Assembly (NCBI RefSeq): GCF_000835165.1 | Contig: NZ_CP007792.1 | Coordinates: forward strand, 32,095 to 96,094 | Direction: 5' to 3' | DNA from: Corynebacterium marinum DSM 44953 | GTDB lineage: Bacteria > Actinomycetota > Actinomycetes > Mycobacteriales > Mycobacteriaceae | DNA length: 64,000 nucleotides | Part shown: positions 6,778 through 16,221 of the stretch, piece after piece | Numbering within the stretch: position 1 is the first letter of the stretch | How the letters are laid out: each line of letters opens with the position of its first letter | Notes under the pieces: generated by a model | Seen by the model: the letters and a program-made list of their open reading frames with translations, nothing else | What the model was told of the DNA's origin: nothing | Database searches by the model: none | Position numbers and translations under genes: made by a program

Positions 6778-9135
6778 TTAGGCATTGACCGGCTGTCGGG
6801 GGCTGGCCTCAGTCGTGTGTGGTGCGGGGGATGTGGCACCGTGACTGGACCTGAAACCACGCAGCCGCAGGGAGTTGGACACGACGAACACGGAGGAAAA
6901 TGCCATCGCAATACCGGCGAGTATGGGGTTGAGCAGGCCGATGGCGGCCACCGGAATCAGGGCAACGTTGTAGGCGAAAGCCCAGAACAGGTTGCCCTTG
7001 ATGGTGCCGAGTGTGCGACGTGACAGCCGGATCGCGTCGACCGCGGAGCGCAGGTCGCTGTTCATCAGGGTGATGTCCGAGGCCTCGATGGCGACATCGG
7101 TGCCTGCCCCCATGGCCAGGCCCAGGTCAGCCTGGGCGAGTGCGGCGGCGTCGTTGATGCCGTCGCCGACCATGGCGACGTTCTTGCCCTGCTTCTGCAG
7201 CCTCTCGATGACTCGGACCTTGTCCTCGGGCATGACCTCGGCGATGACGTGGGCCGGGTCGATGCCGACCTCAGCCGCCACGGCTTGCGCGGCCCCGGCG
7301 TTGTCACCGGTGAGCAGCATCGGGGTCAGGCCCAGCTCCTTCAGGCCGGCTACCGCAGCGGCGGAGGTCGGCTTGGCGGTGTCACGCACGGTGATCACCC
7401 CGGCGTTGCGGCCGTTGATCTGGACGACCACCGGGGTACCACCCAGGGTTTGGGCGTGAGTGAAGGCGTCCTGCAGGAGTCCGGTCAGTTCACCGGCGGG
7501 ACGTCCCACGGTCACACTGTGGCCTTCCACCGTGCCGGTGACTCCCCGGCCGGCAGTGTTGGCGAAGTCGGTCACCTCGGGCAGGGTTCGGGTGCGCCCG
7601 CCTTCCCGGGCGATGGCTTGGGCGATGGGGTGCTCGGAGGCGAATTCGACGGCTGCGGCCTTGGTCAGAACATCGTCACGGTCAAATCCGTCGGCAACGG
7701 TGACACCCGTGACGGACATGACTCCGGTGGTCACAGTGCCGGTCTTGTCCATGACAATGGTGTCCACCTTCTTGGTCGACTCCAGTACCTCGGGTCCCTT
7801 GATCAGCAGACCCAGCTCGGCGCCACGGCCCGTACCCACCAGCAGCGCGGTCGGGGTGGCCAGGCCCAGGGCGCACGGGCAGGCGATGATCAGCACCGCG
7901 ACCGCGGCGGTGAAAGCCGTCGCCAGTCCGGCGTCGAGGAGGAAGGTGTGGGTCAACAGCGTGAGGATCGAGATGACGATGACCACGGGCACGAAGACCG
8001 CAGAGATCCGGTCGACCAGGCGCTGCACCGGTGCCTTCTTCGCCTGGGCGTCGGTGACTAGCTTGGCCATCTGTGCCAGCGTGGTGTCGGCACCGGTGCG
8101 GGTGACCTCCACCAGCAACCGGCCTGAGGTGTTCAGGGTGGCGCCGGTGACCTTGGAACCTGCGGTGACCTCCACCGGCACGGACTCACCGGTGAGCATG
8201 GATTCATCCACGGCCGAGGATCCCTCGGTGACACGACCGTCGGTGGCGATCTTCTCGCCCGGGCGGACGACGAAGACATCACCGATCTTGAGCTGGCTCA
8301 CGGGGACGCGGACCTCCGCACCGTCGCGGAGGACCGCGGCGTCCTTGGCGCCCATGTCGAGTAGTTTGCGCAGCGCCGCGGAGGACTGGCCCTTGGCCTT
8401 GGTCTCAAACCAGCGACCCAGCAGCAGGAAGGAGATCACCACTGCCGCGGTCTCCAGATAGATCTCGTCCATGGTGGAGTTCGTCGGCAGCAGGTGAATC
8501 TCCATCGTCATGCCAGGATGGCCGGCGTTACCGATGAACAGGGCCCACAACGACCACAGGTAGGCCGCCCCTGTGCCGAGTGTGATGAGCGTATCCATGG
8601 TGGTCGCGCCGTGGCGCAGGTTGACCAGGGTGGCCCGGTGGAAGGGGGCACCGCCCCAGAAAAACACCGGGGTGGTCATGGTGAGAACGGCCCACTGCCA
8701 GTTGGTGAACTGCAAGGCGGGAATCATGCTCAGCAGGACGATCGGCACCGTGAGCAGCGCGGAGATGATCAGGCGCTTCTTCAGGTCAGCGGCCTCATTC
8801 TCGCGGGCGGCGTCGACCTGACTCTGGGCACCGCTGGAACCCGAAGCCCCTGTCGCGGCGTCGTTCGTATTGTCGCCGCCATCGTCCGTCGCGCCAGACA
8901 TGGTGAAGGCGCCGTAACCGGTGGTCTTAACGGTCTCGATGAGGTTGTCAGGGTTGACCTTCGCCGGGTCATAGCGCACGGAAGCCGATTCGGTAGCGAA
9001 GTTGACGGTCGCCTCCACACCGTCAAGCTTGTTGAGTTTGCGTTCCACCCGCGACGAACACGAGGTGCACGTCATGCCGGTCACGCCGAGATCGATCTGG
9101 AGCAGGTCGACCGCTGGTTGAGTCTGGGTCATCAC
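6778..9135 (-). CDS. copA: Cu(I)-exporting P1B-type ATPase
   Basis: A 785-residue copper pump. One N-terminal HMA domain with GMTCTSCSS is followed by the CopA membrane core, the TGES actuator loop, the transmembrane metal site CPC ([10 protein letters not shown], near residue 418), the phosphorylated Asp in DKTGT (near 461), the SEHP nucleotide-site motif and [13 protein letters not shown] with this HMA type marks the P1B-1 Cu(I) group, pumping from cytosol to outside. The annotated GTG start at 9135 is preceded by GAGGA at 7 bases; the ATG at 9132 is equally possible. A CsoR-type operator lies 77 bases upstream. The linker after the HMA domain is long and Gly/Asn-rich. The downstream gene is csoR. 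Confidence 0.95.
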   Translation of the reverse strand: MMTQTQPAVDLLQIDLGVTGMTCTSCSSRVERKLNKLDGVEATVNFATESASVRYDPAKVNPDNLIETVKTTGYGAFTMSGATDDGGDNTNDAATGASGSSGAQSQVDAARENEAADLKKRLIISALLTVPIVLLSMIPALQFTNWQWAVLTMTTPVFFWGGAPFHRATLVNLRHGATTMDTLITLGTGAAYLWSLWALFIGNAGHPGMTMEIHLLPTNSTMDEIYLETAAVVISFLLLGRWFETKAKGQSSAALRKLLDMGAKDAAVLRDGAEVRVPVSQLKIGDVFVVRPGEKIATDGRVTEGSSAVDESMLTGESVPVEVTAGSKVTGATLNTSGRLLVEVTRTGADTTLAQMAKLVTDAQAKKAPVQRLVDRISAVFVPVVIVISILTLLTHTFLLDAGLATAFTAAVAVLIIACPCALGLATPTALLVGTGRGAELGLLIKGPEVLESTKKVDTIVMDKTGTVTTGVMSVTGVTVADGFDRDDVLTKAAAVEFASEHPIAQAIAREGGRTRTLPEVTDFANTAGRGVTGTVEGHSVTVGRPAGELTGLLQDAFTHAQTLGGTPVVVQINGRNAGVITVRDTAKPTSAAAVAGLKELGLTPMLLTGDNAGAAQAVAAEVGIDPAHVIAEVMPEDKVRVIERLQKQGKNVAMVGDGINDAAALAQADLGLAMGAGTDVAIEASDITLMNSDLRSAVDAIRLSRRTLGTIKGNLFWAFAYNVALIPVAAIGLLNPILAGIAMAFSSVFVVSNSLRLRGFRSSHGATSPAPHTTEASPRQPVNA

Positions 9136-9211
9136 TTATCAGTCCTCAGGGAGAGTGCATCGGTAATTGTTGTCCGGCGTGGGCGGCAATCCCCGCCTTC
9201 CATAGGCCTAA

Positions 9212-9236
9212 CCTTATACCCCTGGGGGGTATAAGG
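9212..9236 (-). promoter_or_regulatory. CsoR-type operator upstream of copA
   Basis: Perfect 11-base inverted arms, CCTTATACCCC and GGGGTATAAGG, with a 3-base spacer. TATACCCC/GGGGTATA is the typical CsoR operator core. The site lies between copA (reading left) and copZ. Confidence 0.88.
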
Positions 9237-9264
9237 CAAGGGTGGGTGATGCCGCGAATCTGCA

Positions 9265-9313
9265 GATAAAAACGGGCCCGACCCCGCTGCGACGCAGTGC
9301 GGCGGCCGGGCCC
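9265..9313 (-). terminator. Terminator after copZ, minus strand
   Basis: GGGCCCG (9274-9280) pairs with CGGGCCC (9307-9313) around an inner CTGC/GCAG hairpin. On the minus strand it is followed by GTTTTTATC. It separates copZ from copA, so the two are separate transcripts. Confidence 0.75.
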
Positions 9314-9325
9314 TGGGGGCGGGAA

Positions 9326-9535
9326 TTAAGGCTTGAGGGTGTAACCGGCTTCCTTGATGGCGGCGGCGACATCCTCGTCAGTGAAGTTCTCTCCGGTCAC
9401 CTCCACGCGGCCGGTGCCGGGGTTCGCTTCCACGGAGTTCACGCCTGCCACCTCGCGGACCTCTTCCTCGACGGAAGACTTGCAGTGTCCGCAGGTCATA
9501 CCTTTGACCATGTAGTTCTTGGTGACGGTTGCCAT
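9326..9535 (-). CDS. copZ: CopZ-like copper chaperone (HMA domain)
   Basis: A 69-residue single HMA domain. The Cu(I)-binding loop is GMTCGHC, and the remaining strands (GRVEVTGENFTDEDVAAAIKEAGYTL) complete the ferredoxin-like fold. It should carry Cu(I) in the cytosol to CopA. A GAAAGGA ribosome site is well placed. Its own CsoR-type operator lies about 80 bases upstream and a terminator directly follows, so it is a monocistronic member of the CsoR regulon. Confidence 0.93.
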   Translation of the reverse strand: MATVTKNYMVKGMTCGHCKSSVEEEVREVAGVNSVEANPGTGRVEVTGENFTDEDVAAAIKEAGYTLKP

Positions 9536-9616
9536 GTGAATGTCCTTTCAGGGGGGTGGGGCCGGAGGTGGCGAAGTGGCGTCAGTGCTGGGGCACCCCT
9601 TCGACTATCCTCCAAC

Positions 9617-9637
9617 TTATACCCATGGGGGGTATAA
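9617..9637 (-). promoter_or_regulatory. CsoR-type operator upstream of copZ
   Basis: TTATACCC (9617-9624) and GGGTATAA (9630-9637) are perfect arms with a 5-base spacer, closely matching the copA operator. Confidence 0.85.
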
Positions 9638-9660
9638 ATCAAGGAGGTGGGCAATCAGGG

Positions 9661-9780
9661 CAAGTGCAGGGTCTGGGTGCACTCGAAACACGCTGTGATG
9701 CCTTCCGGTCAGTGTCTCCTTGTCGCTCGGGCTCAGGTCTTTCGGGTGGTGTCCGGCATGGTGCGTGCGTGATGGGTCAT
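9661..9780 (-). pseudogene. Decayed 5' fragment of a Csp-type copper storage gene
   Basis: About 110 bases align along their length with the 5' end of the intact Csp gene (34144-34253): same ATGACCCAT start region, same CCGAAAGA/CCGAAGGA stretch, same CACTCGAA block on the opposite strand. Small indels break the frame and the Cys-rich 3' part is missing. The shared homology continues upstream through the ribosome site and into the CopR box at 9883, so a whole promoter-plus-gene unit was copied and then lost. Confidence 0.75.
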
Positions 9781-9882
9781 GCTGTGCTCCCTATCTCGCG
9801 TCGATCCGGAAAAGCCGGTCGAGCCAGCTTGACCACACTCTCGACCCTAGGGGCCTCCCGGCGGGACTCGGGGGTTGAACCA

Positions 9883-9902
9883 TGAAGATTTCATGAAGAA
9901 AT
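9883..9902 (+). promoter_or_regulatory. CopR box, upstream of the Csp relic and the second M23 gene
   Basis: TGAAGATTT, CA, then TGAAGAAAT: a 7/9 match in the second half to the tandem TGAAGATTT repeat bound by C. glutamicum CopR. The surrounding sequence is homologous to that around the box at 34361. Confidence 0.75.
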
Positions 9903-10243
9903 CCATTCTCCATCCCGCGGCTGTGGCGCTGGAGGGGCGGCCCCAATACCTGCCCCTACTTCCCTGGGGATGGGCCCGCCCTCTGCGGGCTGTGACCAGC
10001 CATTTCCGAGTGTCACCTGGGGTTGTCTCCGGGTGCGGAAGCCCGGTCGCCAGGCTCGTGCACGTGTCGCGGGGAGTGGAAACTCGTGCCCGCTGAGGGT
10101 CAGGGCCCGCGTGTTTTCCCTGGGGAATGCGCGGACAGAGGGGTTGTCGGGGTGGGGCATCTGCAATTGAAGCGCTATTGTCATCTCGGAACGATAACGC
10201 CATGATCACAATCCCGCATAGGGAAACGACGGAAGAAGATTCA
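9903..10243 (+). other. Long untranslated stretch before the second M23 gene
   Basis: No gene is supported in these 340 bases. They hold several GC hairpins, such as GCCCGC-CCTCT-GCGGGC near 9969-9985. If the CopR box at 9883 drives the M23 gene, the transcript would have a long structured leader. I could not match it to a known riboswitch family. Confidence 0.4.
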
Positions 10244-10990
10244 ATGCGACTGACGGCTCAGCGGGCTCCCCGAGGAAAACATCGCAAGATCACCACCTCG
10301 CAGACCAAGGGGCGCGTGGCACTGGTGGCCGTGGCCGCCAGCGCGGTCTCCTCGGCTGGGATCGGTGGGGCTACTGCCGCCACGCTGCAGGCCCAGGATG
10401 AGTCCCCGGCGTCTTCGGAGGTCACCACCGTCGATGTAGAGCTGGCCGCCAATGACGCCGCCTTGTCCTTCGATGCGACGCAGGTGGCACCGCAGATCTT
10501 GGCGATCCCGGAGTATAAGCCGGTAGCCAACGTCGACGAGCAGTTGGACAAGGCGGTGGAATACGCCGTCGAACGTACCGAGGCTGACCGTGCCGCCCGT
10601 GCGCCCTCCGTGGTCAAGCCGGCCGAGGGCATCTTCACCTCGGATTTCGGTATGCGCTGGGGCAGCCTCCACCAAGGTATTGATATCGCTAACGCGGTGG
10701 GCACCCCCATTCTCGCAGCCATGGGAGGCACCGTCATTGATTCCGGTCCGGCCTCCGGTTTCGGCCAGTGGATCCGCATCCAGCACGACGATGGCTCCAT
10801 TGCTGTCTACGGCCATATGGAAACCCTCGATGTCAGCGTCGGTGAGCAGGTCACCGCCGGCCAGAAGATCGCCGGTATGGGTAACCGAGGATTTTCCACC
10901 GGGTCCCACCTGCATTTTGAGCTCTACCCCACCGGCAGCGGTGCCGTCGACCCGACCCCCTGGTTCGCTGAGCACGGCATCACCTTCTAA
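10244..10990 (+). CDS. M23-family peptidase, complete copy
   Basis: A 248-residue secreted zinc peptidase. A basic N-terminus and a hydrophobic segment (VALVAVAASAVSSAGIGGA, about residues 23-41) form a signal peptide or anchor. A linker of about 90 residues with a helical stretch follows, then the M23 domain with GSLHQGIDIA, VYGHMETLDV and HLHFELYP zinc-site motifs. It should cleave peptidoglycan peptides in the envelope. The ATG at 10244 is preferred: it has GGAAGAAG about 6 bases upstream and begins right at the basic signal region; the frame is also open to 10127. It is the full paralogue of the truncated gene at the left edge. A CopR box lies 340 bases upstream. Confidence 0.88.
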   Translation: MRLTAQRAPRGKHRKITTSQTKGRVALVAVAASAVSSAGIGGATAATLQAQDESPASSEVTTVDVELAANDAALSFDATQVAPQILAIPEYKPVANVDEQLDKAVEYAVERTEADRAARAPSVVKPAEGIFTSDFGMRWGSLHQGIDIANAVGTPILAAMGGTVIDSGPASGFGQWIRIQHDDGSIAVYGHMETLDVSVGEQVTAGQKIAGMGNRGFSTGSHLHFELYPTGSGAVDPTPWFAEHGITF

Positions 10991-11608
10991 CCTCCTCACC
11001 CCGGGAACACCGTCCTTAGTCCCCAGCCCACCCCGTGGTCTGGGTGATAGACATGGTCCAGGTCATCGTCGACTGCGTGCCGGTCTCCCTGCTCGCCCTG
11101 GGAGAGTCGCGGGGACTGTTGATCCTGACGCTCGCACTGCGTAAGGCCCAGGGGGAATTTTCGGGTTGATCCCCGGGCATAGCGCTGGCCGTTGACGTCA
11201 CAGCTCCAGAAAGCCGCTCACCGATACCAGGCACGATCGATGCGTGCACCGCCTTAGCTGCTGCCGGTGACGAGACAGTGATGGGTGTGGTCATGACCAC
11301 CACCAGCTTCCGGCTTCTGCCCCTGTGACCGGTGGTATCCCCGCGGAGGTGCTAGCGCCGGTCCCTCTTCTGAACCTGTCGCAACAGCACGCTACCACTC
11401 GCTCGATAGAGCAACGCGAGGCAATGTCCTCGGGGTGTACTCAGTTTTTCTCCGGCCTCCAGTGGAGGCGTTTGGCAGTACCGGGCTTTGTCCCCCTTGC
11501 CGGGGCAATGATCTTGTTCCCGAGACTATCATTGCCGGGTTGTTTCATGGCCGCTGTCCGGGCTCCACAGCTTCTCCAGGGACGTCAGACCGGTCCCTCA
11601 AGCCGCCA
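10991..11608 (+). other. 618-base stretch with no supported gene
   Basis: Short open stretches exist on both strands (for example 11037-11169 plus and 11016-11303 minus) but none has a convincing start, ribosome site or recognisable domain. Fragments of a decayed gene are possible. Confidence 0.4.
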
Positions 11609-13315
11609 TCATGCGCGCTCGTCAGACGCAGCCAGGGCGAGCATCCCGTCGACGTAGGAAGGTGGTGACGGAATCTGCCTTGAGGAGATACCTCCCTGAC
11701 CCCGTCTTCCCCTCAGCCAGCTGACGAGATCAGAAACCAGCGGCCACGCAAGAGCCAATAACGCGAGAATCAACATGGGTGTATCCCCCATTCGCGCGTA
11801 CGGCGTCAAGCCAGTATGAAGTGGAACGGTTGCCGTCAGTAGTTCGCTTGTGCTCAAGTCACTGAGTTGTGACACTGTTCCGTTGGGCTGGATGATGGCC
11901 GAGTACCCGGTGGGGGCAGCCTGGAGAACTGTGCGGCCAAACTCGCTGGCACGCATCCGGGACGCGGCCACTTCAATGGCGGGTACTTCCTCGGTCATAA
12001 ATGATGCGGCGTTAGTCGGGGCGAGCAGCAGCTGCCCCCCATTGCGGACGGCGTCGGCAACCCGGTCGGCGAAGAATACCTCATAAGAAATGACGATCCC
12101 CAGTCGTGGTGCCCCGCTGGGATCGAGCACCGCCGGGCCCTCGCCGATAACGGCGTCGCGGGGGATGAACCGGGCGTCGTCACTGAGTCGTTCAATCAGG
12201 TTGCGCATGGGGAGATACTCGCCGAATGGCACACGGTGGTGCTTCTCATAGCGTCCCGATCGGGTGCCGTCTGGTCCCCATAATATGGATGCGTTCCGGA
12301 AATGCTCGCCGTCGGACTCGGTAATACCGACCACGACGTTCGTGTCGAGCTGGCGGGCCAGCTCGGCAAAAGATGCATCAACGACTGTCCCATCGACCGT
12401 CTCGTCGACATTGGCGACGTTTTCGGGCATCAGAACCAGATCAGGGGTCCCGGTGATGTCTGCGGCAGTCTGAAGATGTCGGCGGGTGGTATCAAACGGA
12501 TCGGTATGGACCGCGCGAAGCCCGCGGGGGCCACCACCCTGCACGAGGACGACCTCCAGGGTGTCTTCTACCGCATCATCGACAATCACTGGCGCGAACC
12601 CTGGGACAGCGAGGAGCACGACAATTGCGAGCACGGATAGGCCACGGGCCCGTTTCCGCTCGAGAATGACAGCGGCAACTACGGCCCCGGCAACTGCGGC
12701 CAGTGCGGTCGTCAGGAGAGTCCCCCCCAGGGGTGCTGCAGCCATAAACGGGCCGTCGGCCTGGCTGTATCCGAAAGCAGGCAGCGGAAAACCACCGAAC
12801 GGAAACCGGTGTTGTACCGCTTCCAGTATCACCAGGGCAGCAGGGGTGAGCAGCCACCAGACAGGCCAGCGGCCGCGAAAAGCTGGCTCGCTAGAAGATA
12901 CCGCGGCAACCAGCATTAACAACAGCGTCTGGATGGCAACAACCGCAACGTATCCGGCAGTATTAAAGTCGGTGAGCCAACGTAGAACAAGAGCGTAGTG
13001 GACCACCCCGCTCAGCCCACCGAGCCACAGCCGGTTGCGGAGGGGTTGACCTGCCAGCGCCAGCATGAACACCGTCACACCTACCGGGAACAGCACCCAC
13101 CAACCCCGTGGGGGCAGCGCCAGCCACCACGCGACCGCGGCCCCCACCATGAGCGCGGAGTGACCGGCCAATCTACGCCCGTTAGCACCAGCTATCTCCT
13201 GGGGAAGCCGCGACACCCTCGTGCCCGCTGCAATACCAGTCCTCACCGAAGAGCACGATCTTTTTCGGAGCGCTGATGAGCCGTGAACACAGGAACAATC
13301 CTTCGAGCCATCCAC
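11609..13315 (-). CDS. lnt: Apolipoprotein N-acyltransferase (Lnt) homologue with Ser at the nucleophile
   Basis: A 568-residue membrane enzyme: about eight N-terminal membrane segments, then a nitrilase-fold domain. The expected Glu (VLMPENVANV, near residue 297) and Lys (RYEKHHRVPFGEYLP, near 357) are present. At the nucleophile position, where Lnt has ICYE or similar, this protein reads VISYEVFF (near residue 409, codon TCT), a Cys-to-Ser change. Lnt adds the third acyl chain to lipoproteins; the E. coli gene was first found as cutE because mutants are copper-sensitive. Here it closes the cytochrome c block and at least five lipoprotein genes are nearby. The start is uncertain: GTG 13315 or a later GTG. 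It may be a low-activity or altered enzyme. Confidence 0.85.
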   Translation of the reverse strand: MDGSKDCSCVHGSSALRKRSCSSVRTGIAAGTRVSRLPQEIAGANGRRLAGHSALMVGAAVAWWLALPPRGWWVLFPVGVTVFMLALAGQPLRNRLWLGGLSGVVHYALVLRWLTDFNTAGYVAVVAIQTLLLMLVAAVSSSEPAFRGRWPVWWLLTPAALVILEAVQHRFPFGGFPLPAFGYSQADGPFMAAAPLGGTLLTTALAAVAGAVVAAVILERKRARGLSVLAIVVLLAVPGFAPVIVDDAVEDTLEVVLVQGGGPRGLRAVHTDPFDTTRRHLQTAADITGTPDLVLMPENVANVDETVDGTVVDASFAELARQLDTNVVVGITESDGEHFRNASILWGPDGTRSGRYEKHHRVPFGEYLPMRNLIERLSDDARFIPRDAVIGEGPAVLDPSGAPRLGIVISYEVFFADRVADAVRNGGQLLLAPTNAASFMTEEVPAIEVAASRMRASEFGRTVLQAAPTGYSAIIQPNGTVSQLSDLSTSELLTATVPLHTGLTPYARMGDTPMLILALLALAWPLVSDLVSWLRGRRGQGGISSRQIPSPPSYVDGMLALAASDERA

Positions 13316-13378
13316 CGCAACTTTCCGTGCTTTTCCGCGTCTCTGAGGGTGTCCACCCGACTGCTGAGGAAGCCAGAT

Positions 13379-14407
13379 TTAGTTCAGGCCGGCGTAGGAA
13401 TGCAGACCAGAGACCACCAGGTTGATGAAAAACAGGTTGAAGATCATCGTGGCCAGGGCCAGGATATTGATCCACGCGGCCTTATGGTCCCGCCATCCGG
13501 CCGTGGCACGCGCATGCAGGTAGGCGGCGTAGAGCACCCAGGAGATAAAGGAGGCGGTCTCCTTCGGATCCCACCCCCAGAACCGGCCCCAGGCGGCTTC
13601 CGCCCAGATAGCACCCAAAACGATGCCCAGACCCAGCACGGGCAACGTGATGATGGCGGATTTGTAGGCCAACCCGTCGAGCTTCTTCGCACTCGGCAGC
13701 GGTTTGGCCACAGCCCCAAAGAAGCCGCGCTCCGCGCCCTTGGGCTGCCAGATGCGCAGCAGGTAGAGCAGGGAGGCAATACCCGACACGATGCCGATCG
13801 CCGCACCCACGGACACAGTGGAGACATGGATGGGCAGCCAGTAGGACTGCAGGGCAGGCACCACCGGGGCGGAGTCGGCGTAGAGGCTGGTGCCGGCGAA
13901 AAACAGCATGACGAGGACGGGGACCAGCAGCCACGGCCACACGCTGCGCCACTCGCGGCGCTGAATGGTTATGGCTGCGGTCAGGACCGCCAGCACACAG
14001 ATCATGGAGATGTACTCGTACATGTTTCCCAGCGGGAAACGATCCGTGGCTAAGCCGCGCAGCACCACCGACACCAGGTGGACCACTGCACCCAACCAGA
14101 CCACTGTCTGGGTCATGCCACCGAATTTATCGGCCGACGCCTCCCGGGCAGCACATTGCTCATCGGTGAGCACAGGATCATCGGCGACGTCCCCGGTGGA
14201 GCGGTCACTGAGGTCAGCAGTGCCGCTACCGGCACCTACAGCGACATATTCGGGGTGGGCGATGACTTCGCGTGCCCGACGGGCATCGATGACCCCCTGC
14301 ATCTTCACGTAGTGCACAAGGGAGAGCACCAGGGCGAGCAGGTAGATCACGAACGCGGTCTGGAAGGCGGTGTCGGAGAAGGTGGCCAAAGTCTGATTGA
14401 CAGGCAT
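13379..14407 (-). CDS. ccsB: Cytochrome c biogenesis protein CcsB/CcsA (haem handling)
   Basis: A 342-residue polytopic membrane protein of the CcmC/CcmF/CcsA superfamily. The haem-handling Trp-rich motif WGRFWGWDPKETASFISW lies near residue 270, with conserved His residues in the flanking loops (LPIHVSTVS and GLHSYAGLN). With ResB it forms the system II synthetase that exports haem and attaches it to CXXCH proteins outside the membrane. It follows resB by 36 bases. An insert at about residues 55-90 is acidic and poorly hydrophobic, as is common in actinobacteria. Confidence 0.92.
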   Translation of the reverse strand: MPVNQTLATFSDTAFQTAFVIYLLALVLSLVHYVKMQGVIDARRAREVIAHPEYVAVGAGSGTADLSDRSTGDVADDPVLTDEQCAAREASADKFGGMTQTVVWLGAVVHLVSVVLRGLATDRFPLGNMYEYISMICVLAVLTAAITIQRREWRSVWPWLLVPVLVMLFFAGTSLYADSAPVVPALQSYWLPIHVSTVSVGAAIGIVSGIASLLYLLRIWQPKGAERGFFGAVAKPLPSAKKLDGLAYKSAIITLPVLGLGIVLGAIWAEAAWGRFWGWDPKETASFISWVLYAAYLHARATAGWRDHKAAWINILALATMIFNLFFINLVVSGLHSYAGLN

Positions 14408-14443
14408 GAAGGGATGAAGTCCTTAAACTCAAAAGGGCGGGTA

Positions 14444-16123
14444 TTACTGACTGGCGCTGGTGACCAGAACGGGGATGTTCTCCTCGGCCTCCTCATCAAT
14501 GTCGTCTGGATCAGGCAGGCCGAGCAGTGCACGGTGGAGCTTGTCGAACTCCCCACCCCAGCCGGCGCTATCGGTGCGGGCCAGGCCACCCATCTCCACA
14601 ACTGTGGAGCTCCCGTCGGCGGAAGGTTGCAGCCGTATCCAGATCCGTCGGCGTTTGATGACCAGTGAGCCGATCAGGGAGGCGAGCATGATCACGGTGG
14701 TCGCCAGCACCCAGGGTTGGAACGGGTCGTGGCTGATCTGGAAGTTGGCGAATTCACTGGCCCCGTCGAAGGTGACGGTCGTCCCGTCATCCAGGGTCAC
14801 CTCCTCGCCCTGCAGGAGGTTGACCCGTTCGATCTTCTGCAACTGTCCGGTGGCGATCAGGGTGGGGTCGAGTTCGAAGATCGACTGGGAGCGTCCGGTA
14901 TCCAGACCCGCATCACCGCGGTAGATGTCCATGGCCACCGCCGGGTCGCGCATTGCCGGAAAGGCGGATGTCAACAGCAGGCCGTTGTCCCCGCCCCACT
15001 CGGCGGTGGGGGCAAAGAGGCCTTCCAGGGCGATCTGGTTCTGGCGACGGTCATAAATGTCGGGGTACATGCCGGCCGGCGGGTCAAACCGCATGGCCCC
15101 AGAGGACAGGAAGAAGGTCGGATCCTCCGGGGCGAACTGCAGGGTCTGCGTGCGTGATTCCCCGTTGGGCCAGGTGACGGTGAAGGTCGGGGCAAAGCCG
15201 TGGCCCATGAGGTAGATGCGGTCGCCTGCCACCCGCAGGGGGTGGTTGACCTGCAGCTGGTAGTCGGTCCACTCCTCCTTGGGCTTGAGGATGTCCTCGC
15301 CGATGGCATAGGAGATATTGGAGGTGAACATCTCCGCCTGTCCGTTGGTCAGGTAGTCAGCGGTGAAGTCATGCGCATCGAAGCAAAACGTGGTCAGCCC
15401 TGTGCCGTCGAAAGTCGGACCGGCCCGGAAGGAGTCGAAGTTGGCGGTGGAGGTGTTGCAGAACTCGGTGCTCTGCTCGATCGGTGGGGTCTCGTAGTTG
15501 CCGGATTCGGTGACGATGATGACCATGCCCTCGTAGTAGACCATCCGGCCGGCAGCGATGGTGACGAGCATGCCCACCAGGGACAGGTGGAAGATCAGGT
15601 TGGCCAGCTCGCGGGTGTGCCCGCGCTCCGCCGACAGGGAAAACACCCCGGCCCGGTCCTTGTCCGGGGTGTATTCAGCGACTTTCCACCGCTTGAGCAG
15701 ACCTCGGGCATCGTCGGTGAGCTGGTCCATCGGCTTGTCGACGGTGCCCGTGGCGTGCAGCGGCAGGCGCTCCAGTCGCTTCGGTGCGCGCGTCGGTGGG
15801 GTTTTCATCGCCTTATAGTGCTCCCAGGACCTCGGCAGGATGCAGCCGATCAGGGAGATGGTCAACAGCATGAAGATGGCGTTGAACCAGGTGGATTCGA
15901 AGACGTCGAATAATTGTAGGTGGTCGTAGATCTCGGCGAGTCGGCCGTTGTCGGCAATGTAGTCGGCGACGTTGCCGGCGTTGAGGCTGCGTTGGGGCAA
16001 GACGGTACCGGGGATCGCGGCGATCGCCAGGACGAACAGCAGCACCAGGGCGGTGCGCATGCTGGTCAGCCAGTGCCAGGCTTTCTTCGGATACGTCCAT
16101 AGGGTGCGCATCAGGGTGATCAT
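14444..16123 (-). CDS. resB: Cytochrome c biogenesis protein ResB
   Basis: A 559-residue ResB/Ccs1 protein: three N-terminal membrane segments, a large extracytoplasmic domain, and a final membrane segment near the C-terminus (FQPWVLATTVIMLASLIGSL). It partners CcsB in haem delivery and ligation. The start chosen is ATG 16123 (MITLMRTLWTYPKKAW), with GAAGAGG 8 bases upstream. The same frame stays open to 16909 but that extension lies in the ccdA gene and is not coding. The typical ResB opening (LTSMRTALVLLFVLAIAAI, PGTVLPQRSLN) is present. The neighbours ccdA, resA and ccsB complete the system II operon. Confidence 0.93.
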   Translation of the reverse strand: MITLMRTLWTYPKKAWHWLTSMRTALVLLFVLAIAAIPGTVLPQRSLNAGNVADYIADNGRLAEIYDHLQLFDVFESTWFNAIFMLLTISLIGCILPRSWEHYKAMKTPPTRAPKRLERLPLHATGTVDKPMDQLTDDARGLLKRWKVAEYTPDKDRAGVFSLSAERGHTRELANLIFHLSLVGMLVTIAAGRMVYYEGMVIIVTESGNYETPPIEQSTEFCNTSTANFDSFRAGPTFDGTGLTTFCFDAHDFTADYLTNGQAEMFTSNISYAIGEDILKPKEEWTDYQLQVNHPLRVAGDRIYLMGHGFAPTFTVTWPNGESRTQTLQFAPEDPTFFLSSGAMRFDPPAGMYPDIYDRRQNQIALEGLFAPTAEWGGDNGLLLTSAFPAMRDPAVAMDIYRGDAGLDTGRSQSIFELDPTLIATGQLQKIERVNLLQGEEVTLDDGTTVTFDGASEFANFQISHDPFQPWVLATTVIMLASLIGSLVIKRRRIWIRLQPSADGSSTVVEMGGLARTDSAGWGGEFDKLHRALLGLPDPDDIDEEAEENIPVLVTSASQ

Positions 16124-16221
16124 GGTGTTCCTCTTCCAGTCCGCGGCCCACACCAGGTGGTGGTGGCTGCGGGGTGGGGATGTCAGTCGTGGTGGGGCGG
16201 TGGGGGTGAGCCGGCCAGGTG

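Noticed and set aside
9903..10243. Possible cyclic-di-AMP (ydaO-type) riboswitch before the M23 gene
   Set aside because: Actinobacterial cell-wall hydrolase genes often have one, but the conserved core sequences could not be found here.
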